In this document: piece after piece, positions 4,011-7,685 of the stretch
Layout of the letters: each line of letters starts with the position of its first letter
How positions within the stretch are numbered: the first letter of the stretch is position 1
Origin: Bordetella parapertussis
Lineage (GTDB): Bacteria > Pseudomonadota > Gammaproteobacteria > Burkholderiales > SG8-41
Assembly (NCBI GenBank): GCA_945870465.1
Contig: CAMBSS010000187.1
Coordinates: 1 to 7,685 of the forward strand
Direction: 5' to 3'
DNA: 7,685 nt
Made by a program: the position numbers and the translations under genes
The notes under the pieces: generated by a model
What the model saw: the letters and a program-made list of their open reading frames with translations, nothing else
Database searches by the model: none
What the model was told of the DNA's origin: nothing

Positions 4011-5914
4011 AAATGGTAGTCGAGCGCGAGCCGGCTTTGCAGCTTGCGCGCCTGCCGCAACGCTTCCTTGAGGATGCGGCGGTCCACCTCGTTGAGCGCG
4101 TCGGGGTTGACGCGGTTGGCGCCGCCGCCTGCGCCCTGTGGTGCCGCGACTTGCTGGCGCAAACGCTGCTGCTGGATGAAATTGAAACCTTCGACGGCGG
4201 ACGAAATCTCGTCCGCACCGAGATTCATGCGCGTGCCGGCGTAGTGCAGCCGCTGCGCCGTATTGGTGCCCGCTACGCCATGCGCCAGGGCGAAAATCCG
4301 CGCGGCGTCGACAAACAGCCGCGCGCCCGCGGTCTTGAGGTCGATCGAACCTGCATATGCGCCGTCGTCGTCGACGACGAAATCCCGCACCATGCCCAGA
4401 GGCGGCTGCACCAGCAGCGCGTTCTGCGCCATCATGCGCAGGAAACCGGCGTGGCCGCGCGTCAGCGCCAGCAAACCGTCGCGCAGCGTTTCCGCCAGTT
4501 GGGCCGCGCCGGACACCGCCCGGAAATCGAAAAATATCGAGGCATTGAGCAGCGCCTGCGGCGCGGGATTGCGCACCCAGTCGCCAAACTTCTGCTGCCA
4601 TTCCGCGAGGGCCAGGCATAACTCCGGGTTGCCGGCCATGACATTACCTTTGCACAAGGGGAAGCCGCATGCGTCCAGCGTGCGGTTGACGTTGCGCGCA
4701 AACTGCAACAGCTTGCCGCGGATCGCTGCGGGGTCCACGCCATCGGCGCCCGCGAACAACAATCCGTTGTCCTGGTCGGTGCTGAGCGTTTGCTCGCATC
4801 GACCCTCGCTGCCGAATGCGAGCCAGCACCACGTAATACCCTCAAGATCGTGGCGCCCCATTTCGAGCTCGAGAATGCGCCGCGTCAGGGCGTCATTCAG
4901 CGCCGTGATGATGGAGGTCACCTGTTCGGCTGCAACGCCCTGCCCCAGCATGTTGGCCGCAAGGCCGCGGATGTCGCGGGCCGCCTGCTGCAACGCCCCC
5001 GCATCGGCGGCGCCGGCGAGCGCGCGATTGATATGCCGTATGCTTACGCGCTGCAGGGAAAACAAGTCGCGCTCGGTGACGATGCCGAGCAGGCGGCCTT
5101 CCTCCACCACCAGAACATGGCGGCAGTCGTTGCGCGCCATCGCGAATGCCGCGTCATAGCCGCTCGCTTCCGCCGGTAATGCAACGGGGTCAGGCGTCAT
5201 CACGCTGCCGATCGGGGCATTGAGGTCGATCTGCGCCAGCGCGACCCTGTCGAGTACGTCGCCGCGCGTGAATATCCCGGCCGGCTGCTGCGCGGCCGAG
5301 ACAATTACGATCGAACCGATTTTCTGCGCTTTCATGGTGGCGAGCGCCGCGCCCACGGACGTATCGGCAGCGCAGGAGACCGGGGCGCGCTTGATCAGCG
5401 AGCGCAAAGACGCGTTGATGGTTTGCTGCTCGCCGACATCGCTGCTGCATTGCATGCGCAGCAAGCGCCGCGATTGCTGCAGCAGGCTCGTCACGTAACG
5501 CGTGCAAAATACATGGAAACGCGGACTGCGCCCCAGCAGCTCGTCGAAATCCCGCCGCGCGAGCTGGTAACAAAAGGTGTCTTCCGCCGCGATATACGGG
5601 TTCGCGACCGGGCGCCGCTCCAGCAGCGCGCCGACCGAAAATGATTCGCCCGCGCGCAACGCTATCCAGGCGCCGGCGACCGGTTGATGCGCATCCGCGT
5701 TGCGCACGCGCACGATGCCGCGCTGGACGATGAATAAAGTTTCCGCTTCACCCTGGGCGGGCGACTGCACCACGCTGTCGCGCGGGTGGTAACTCAATTG
5801 CAGGCGGCCGGCGAGGAATTTCAGCGCGTCCGGTTCCATGCCGTCAAACGGCGGGTGCCCGCGCAGAAAATCGGTGACGGCCGTCAGCAGAGAGGCGGGA
5901 ACGCGGTCGCTCAT
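4007..5914 (-). CDS. cNMP-binding-like / CBS pair / DUF294 putative nucleotidyltransferase
   Basis: A 635-residue cytoplasmic signalling-type protein. Domains in order: a cyclic-nucleotide-binding-like beta barrel (about 23-135), two CBS domains (about 175-230 and 237-290, the second ending GRLLGIVTERDLF), a DUF294 nucleotidyltransferase-like domain (about 318-455) and the DUF294 C-terminal domain (about 490-632). The catalytic signature is clear: G368-S369-E-G-R followed by TDQDN with D380 and D382, as in GlnD-type and other Pol-beta-fold transferases. The cNMP domain lacks the usual phosphate-binding Glu and Arg-Ala, so it may not bind cAMP. CBS domains commonly sense adenine nucleotides. 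The target of the presumed transferase is not known. A promoter lies upstream, but no strong ribosome site is seen before ATG 5914. The stop overlaps the start of the DEDDh exonuclease gene (ATGA), a pairing also found in other proteobacteria. Confidence 0.9.
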   Translation of the reverse strand: MSDRVPASLLTAVTDFLRGHPPFDGMEPDALKFLAGRLQLSYHPRDSVVQSPAQGEAETLFIVQRGIVRVRNADAHQPVAGAWIALRAGESFSVGALLERRPVANPYIAAEDTFCYQLARRDFDELLGRSPRFHVFCTRYVTSLLQQSRRLLRMQCSSDVGEQQTINASLRSLIKRAPVSCAADTSVGAALATMKAQKIGSIVIVSAAQQPAGIFTRGDVLDRVALAQIDLNAPIGSVMTPDPVALPAEASGYDAAFAMARNDCRHVLVVEEGRLLGIVTERDLFSLQRVSIRHINRALAGAADAGALQQAARDIRGLAANMLGQGVAAEQVTSIITALNDALTRRILELEMGRHDLEGITWCWLAFGSEGRCEQTLSTDQDNGLLFAGADGVDPAAIRGKLLQFARNVNRTLDACGFPLCKGNVMAGNPELCLALAEWQQKFGDWVRNPAPQALLNASIFFDFRAVSGAAQLAETLRDGLLALTRGHAGFLRMMAQNALLVQPPLGMVRDFVVDDDGAYAGSIDLKTAGARLFVDAARIFALAHGVAGTNTAQRLHYAGTRMNLGADEISSAVEGFNFIQQQRLRQQVAAPQGAGGGANRVNPDALNEVDRRILKEALRQARKLQSRLALDYHL

Positions 5915-5916
5915 GC

Positions 5917-5927
5917 GGTTGCCAACC
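5917..5927. promoter_or_regulatory. Short palindrome in the leader of the DUF294 gene
   Basis: GGTTG-C-CAACC is a perfect 5-bp dyad between the predicted transcription start and the ATG at 5914. It sits where a ribosome site would be, so it could form a small hairpin or bind a repressor. It is short enough to be chance. Confidence 0.2.
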
Positions 5928-5944
5928 TATAAATGGCGCGACCC

Positions 5945-5974
5945 AGTATAGGGTCTGTGCCGCCGCCGCGGCAA
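5945..5974 (-). promoter_or_regulatory. Sigma70-like promoter for the DUF294-exonuclease pair
   Basis: On the minus strand -35 TTGCCG (5974-5969) and -10 TATACT (5950-5945) are 18 bases apart. The predicted start near 5938 leaves a leader of about 24 bases before ATG 5914. The -10 is a 5-of-6 match to TATAAT in otherwise very GC-rich sequence. This implies the pair can be transcribed independently of the usp gene upstream. Confidence 0.5.
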
Positions 5975-6014
5975 CCGCAGGCACTCCTGGAAAATGCGCG
6001 CGCCCTTCAGTCGG

Positions 6015-6461
6015 TCAGCGCACCACCAGCACCGGTATGGTCGAATGCGTAAGAACCTTGGAGGTTTCGCTGCCCAGCAGCAGGCTTGACAGGCCTTTGC
6101 GGCCATGCGACGCCATCATGATCAGATCACATTTGGCTTTTTTCGCGTGTTTGATGATTGCGTCATACGGAAAGTCGCTGATGACCGCAACGCCGTCGCA
6201 TGCGACGCCAGCGGCCTGCGCGGCGGATTTCACTTCATCAAGCAGCGCTTTCGAATGCTTGACGCTCTGCTCTTCAAAACGCTTCTTGTATGCCGAGACG
6301 GCGGGCACCGCGAAGCCTTCGTCCATCATGCCCCGGTATGCCACGGAAACGTGGATGGCGGTCAGTTTCGCGCCGATGGATTGCGCAAAGCGCACCGCCT
6401 GCCTGACGGCTTTTGCCGAGAGCTTGGAGCCGTCGGTGGGCAACAGAATGTGCTTGTACAT
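6015..6461 (-). CDS. Universal stress protein, UspA family
   Basis: A 148-residue single-domain Usp protein, the normal length. It opens with MYKHILLPTDGS, the standard first strand and nucleotide-site Asp (D10), and ends MMASHGRKGLSSLLLGS...VLVVR. The ATP-binding signature G-x2-G-x9-G-S is present except that the first Gly is Ala (A117, G120, G130, S131), a change common in related Usp proteins as I recall. Usp proteins help cells survive stress and growth arrest; those with this site usually bind ATP. The ATG at 6461 has AGGAGG five bases upstream. An Fnr-type box lies upstream at class II spacing, so induction at low oxygen is likely, as known for several Anr-controlled usp genes in Pseudomonas. 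The gene follows hemN and a TauE/SafE gene on the same strand but has its own promoter. Confidence 0.93.
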   Translation of the reverse strand: MYKHILLPTDGSKLSAKAVRQAVRFAQSIGAKLTAIHVSVAYRGMMDEGFAVPAVSAYKKRFEEQSVKHSKALLDEVKSAAQAAGVACDGVAVISDFPYDAIIKHAKKAKCDLIMMASHGRKGLSSLLLGSETSKVLTHSTIPVLVVR

Positions 6462-6501
6462 AAAAGCCTCCTGAAAATGGATTGAAAGAAGCGACCGTTA
6501 C

Positions 6502-6507
6502 AGATTA
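6502..6507 (-). promoter_or_regulatory. -10 element of the usp promoter
   Basis: TAATCT on the minus strand (6507-6502) predicts a start near 6495. The Fnr box centre at 6535.5 is then about 40.5 bases upstream, within one base of the class II position of -41.5. No -35 hexamer is seen, as expected for an Fnr-activated class II promoter. Confidence 0.5.
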
Positions 6508-6528
6508 GCAACCGGGCAGCACGGCGTA

Positions 6529-6542
6529 TTGATCTGGGTCAA
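6529..6542 (-). promoter_or_regulatory. Fnr/Anr-type box upstream of the usp gene
   Basis: TTGATCTGGGTCAA matches the Fnr/Anr consensus TTGAT-N4-ATCAA at nine of ten defined bases. It lies between the TauE/SafE stop (6562) and the usp start (6461), so its only sensible target is usp. A -10 at 6502-6507 places it at class II spacing. It fits the neighbourhood of hemN, itself commonly under Fnr control. Confidence 0.75.
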
Positions 6543-6561
6543 CATCGGGTGCGACGCCGTC

Positions 6562-7302
6562 TCAGCGCAACCACGCGCCGAGGCCGGGCACGACGTGGCA
6601 CAGCAATCCATCGCCCGTGAGCACCGGCGGCTGGAACAATCCGGTCAGGCTGTAGACGCCAAACAGGGCAACCGCGCAACCGGCGCAACGGCGCAGCGCG
6701 CCGGCGCGGCGCAGGCGATCCGCCTGCTTCCACAGCAGTCCGATCCCGAGCAGGTTCGGCAGCGTGCCGAGTCCGAACGCAAACATCACCGCGGCGCCCT
6801 GCCACCAGTTGCCGAGCGCCAGCGCCGTCAGCAGCACCGCGTAAACCATGCCGCACGGCAACCACCCCCATAGCGCGCCTAGGCCCAACGCGCGCGGCAG
6901 CGAATTCACCGGCAGCATGTGCCGCGTCACAGGCTGAACGGCTCGCCACAACCTGGCGCCGGCGGCCTCGATGCGCGCCAGCAGCGGCAACATGCCGGCA
7001 AGATACAAACCCAGCGCCACCAGCATCAGGCATGCCAGAGCGAAAAGCGCTGGCTGCAATACAGGTGCGGCCCGTGTCATCAATCCGGCCGCGCCGATGG
7101 CGCCAGCGAGCGCGCCCGCGCACACATAGCTCGCGATGCGCCCGGCGTTGTACGCAAAGAGATAACGCACTCGCGGTCCGCCGTTGCCGGGAGCGGCGCA
7201 CAGCGCATGCACGATGCCTCCGCACATGCCCGCGCAATGCAATCCACCGGCGAATCCGCCGATGGCGGCCGCGCCCAGCGCGATTTCGAAGATCGCGTTC
7301 AT
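6562..7302 (-). CDS. TauE/SafE-family membrane protein of the cbb3-oxidase neighbourhood type
   Basis: A 246-residue inner-membrane protein with about six hydrophobic segments. Near the N-terminus, GGLHCAGMCGG (19-29) carries H22, C23 and C27, a metal-ligand-like motif at the first membrane helix. ALWGWLPCGMVY (143-154) and FGLGTLPNLL (176-185) are further family marks; P149-C150 resembles the Pro-Cys motif of CcdA/DsbD-type proteins. CH is repeated near the C-terminus (C235-H236). Databases call this group sulfite exporter TauE/SafE, but in Pseudomonas and relatives it sits between ccoS and hemN, so a role in oxidase or copper/heme maturation is more plausible than sulfite export. That role is inferred. 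Its ATG overlaps the hemN stop (ATGA), indicating translational coupling. The usp gene lies 100 bases downstream. Confidence 0.85.
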   Translation of the reverse strand: MNAIFEIALGAAAIGGFAGGLHCAGMCGGIVHALCAAPGNGGPRVRYLFAYNAGRIASYVCAGALAGAIGAAGLMTRAAPVLQPALFALACLMLVALGLYLAGMLPLLARIEAAGARLWRAVQPVTRHMLPVNSLPRALGLGALWGWLPCGMVYAVLLTALALGNWWQGAAVMFAFGLGTLPNLLGIGLLWKQADRLRRAGALRRCAGCAVALFGVYSLTGLFQPPVLTGDGLLCHVVPGLGAWLR

Positions 7303-7685
7303 ATCACCCGTGAATAACTGCGGCGCTCGCGATCCTGCCGCAGATAGCGATCGAACACCATGGCAACGTTGCGCACCAGCAGCCGACCCCTGGGTGTCAC
7401 CGTAATCGAGCCATTCTCGAGCTCCACCAAGCCGAGTTGCTCGAGCTCGCGCAAGTCATCGAGTTCCGTCGCAAAATATTTGTCGAAGTCGATCAGATAA
7501 GACGTCGCAAAGGATTCCTTGGAAAGCGTAAAGTGGCACATCAACGCGCCGATCACCGAACGCCGCAACAGATCGTCGGCCGACATCTCGATGCCGCGCA
7601 TGATCGGCAGCGTATTGTGGTCGAGGCTGTGGTAGTAATCCTCGATCGTGCGGAAATTTTGGCTATAGGTCGGGCCAATGTTGCC
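7299..7685 (-). CDS. hemN: Oxygen-independent coproporphyrinogen III dehydrogenase, C-terminal part, runs off right edge
   Basis: The last 128 codons of hemN; the gene begins beyond position 7685. The segment GNIGPTYSQNFRTIEDYY, then MRGIEMSADDLLRRSVI, YFATELDDL, VTPRGRLLVRNVAMVFDRYLR and the terminal YSRVI matches the C-terminal domain of HemN as in E. coli, down to the final residues. HemN is a radical-SAM enzyme that oxidatively decarboxylates coproporphyrinogen III to protoporphyrinogen IX without oxygen. The CxxxCxxC iron-sulfur motif lies in the missing part, so activity cannot be judged here. The conserved RLLVRN and end sequence separate it from HemW-like proteins. Its TGA overlaps the start of the TauE/SafE gene, a common order near fnr and the cbb3 oxidase genes. 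Confidence 0.93.
   Translation of the reverse strand, partial: GNIGPTYSQNFRTIEDYYHSLDHNTLPIMRGIEMSADDLLRRSVIGALMCHFTLSKESFATSYLIDFDKYFATELDDLRELEQLGLVELENGSITVTPRGRLLVRNVAMVFDRYLRQDRERRSYSRVI

Noticed and set aside
4011..4619. Extension of the exonuclease frame upstream to 4619
   Set aside because: The added part is Arg/Ala-rich shadow sequence within the DUF294 gene. The ATG at 4010, with ATGA overlap, begins the recognisable protein.
4263..5159. A 298-codon plus-strand open frame inside the DUF294 gene
   Set aside because: Its composition is Ser/Arg/Ala-rich without motifs, and the opposite strand encodes a complete multi-domain protein.
6539..7237. A second minus-strand open frame overlapping the TauE/SafE gene
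   Set aside because: It is very Arg-rich with no membrane segments or motifs; the overlapping frame has clear TauE/SafE motifs and a coupled start.

Overview
The window is high-GC DNA in a betaproteobacterial style, most likely from a Burkholderiales-type organism. The evidence is one intact Bug/TctC-family solute-binding protein gene plus the remnant of another, a TfdA-like dioxygenase, an O2-independent heme synthesis gene (hemN) joined to a TauE/SafE-type membrane protein, and an Fnr-type box in front of a universal stress protein gene. The organism is inferred from gene content only. Almost every gene is on the minus strand; the only plus-strand coding sequence is a broken Bug gene. No rRNA, tRNA, CRISPR array, insertion sequence or phage gene was seen, and no gene-free stretch exceeds 300 bases.

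Left part (1-899). The 5' end of a CapA-type metallophosphatase gene runs off the left edge. It has a good sigma70-like promoter, and upstream of that two matching dyad sites 31 bp apart that look like a tandem operator. Next to these sites, a short 8-bp tandem repeat abuts the C-terminal third of a Bug gene that has lost its start; this looks like a rearrangement junction.

Middle-left (901-3167). Three minus-strand genes probably form one transcription unit, read from right to left: a full-length exported Bug solute-binding protein, a 66-residue lipoprotein, and a TfdA-like Fe(II)/2-oxoglutarate dioxygenase. A plausible reading is capture of an organic acid in the periplasm followed by oxidative cleavage in the cytoplasm. 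The substrate is unknown, and no membrane transporter subunits are present.

Middle-right (3309-5974). A four-domain regulatory protein (cNMP-binding-like, two CBS, DUF294 nucleotidyltransferase, DUF294 C-terminal) is followed by a DnaQ-type DEDDh exonuclease, with an ATGA stop/start overlap. A promoter can be seen in front of the pair.

Right part (6015-7685). The C-terminal part of hemN overlaps, again by ATGA, a TauE/SafE-family membrane protein of the type found near cbb3 oxidase assembly genes. Downstream lies a UspA-family gene whose upstream region carries an Fnr/Anr box about 41 bp from the predicted transcription start. The block reads as low-oxygen physiology: anaerobic heme synthesis, probable oxidase/metal maturation and a stress protein.

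Most of the window is recognisable families. The less ordinary items are the tandem dyad operator, the variant CapA motif, the truncated Bug gene at a repeat, the Bug/lipoprotein/TfdA-like cluster, and the coupled DUF294-exonuclease pair of unknown biochemical role.
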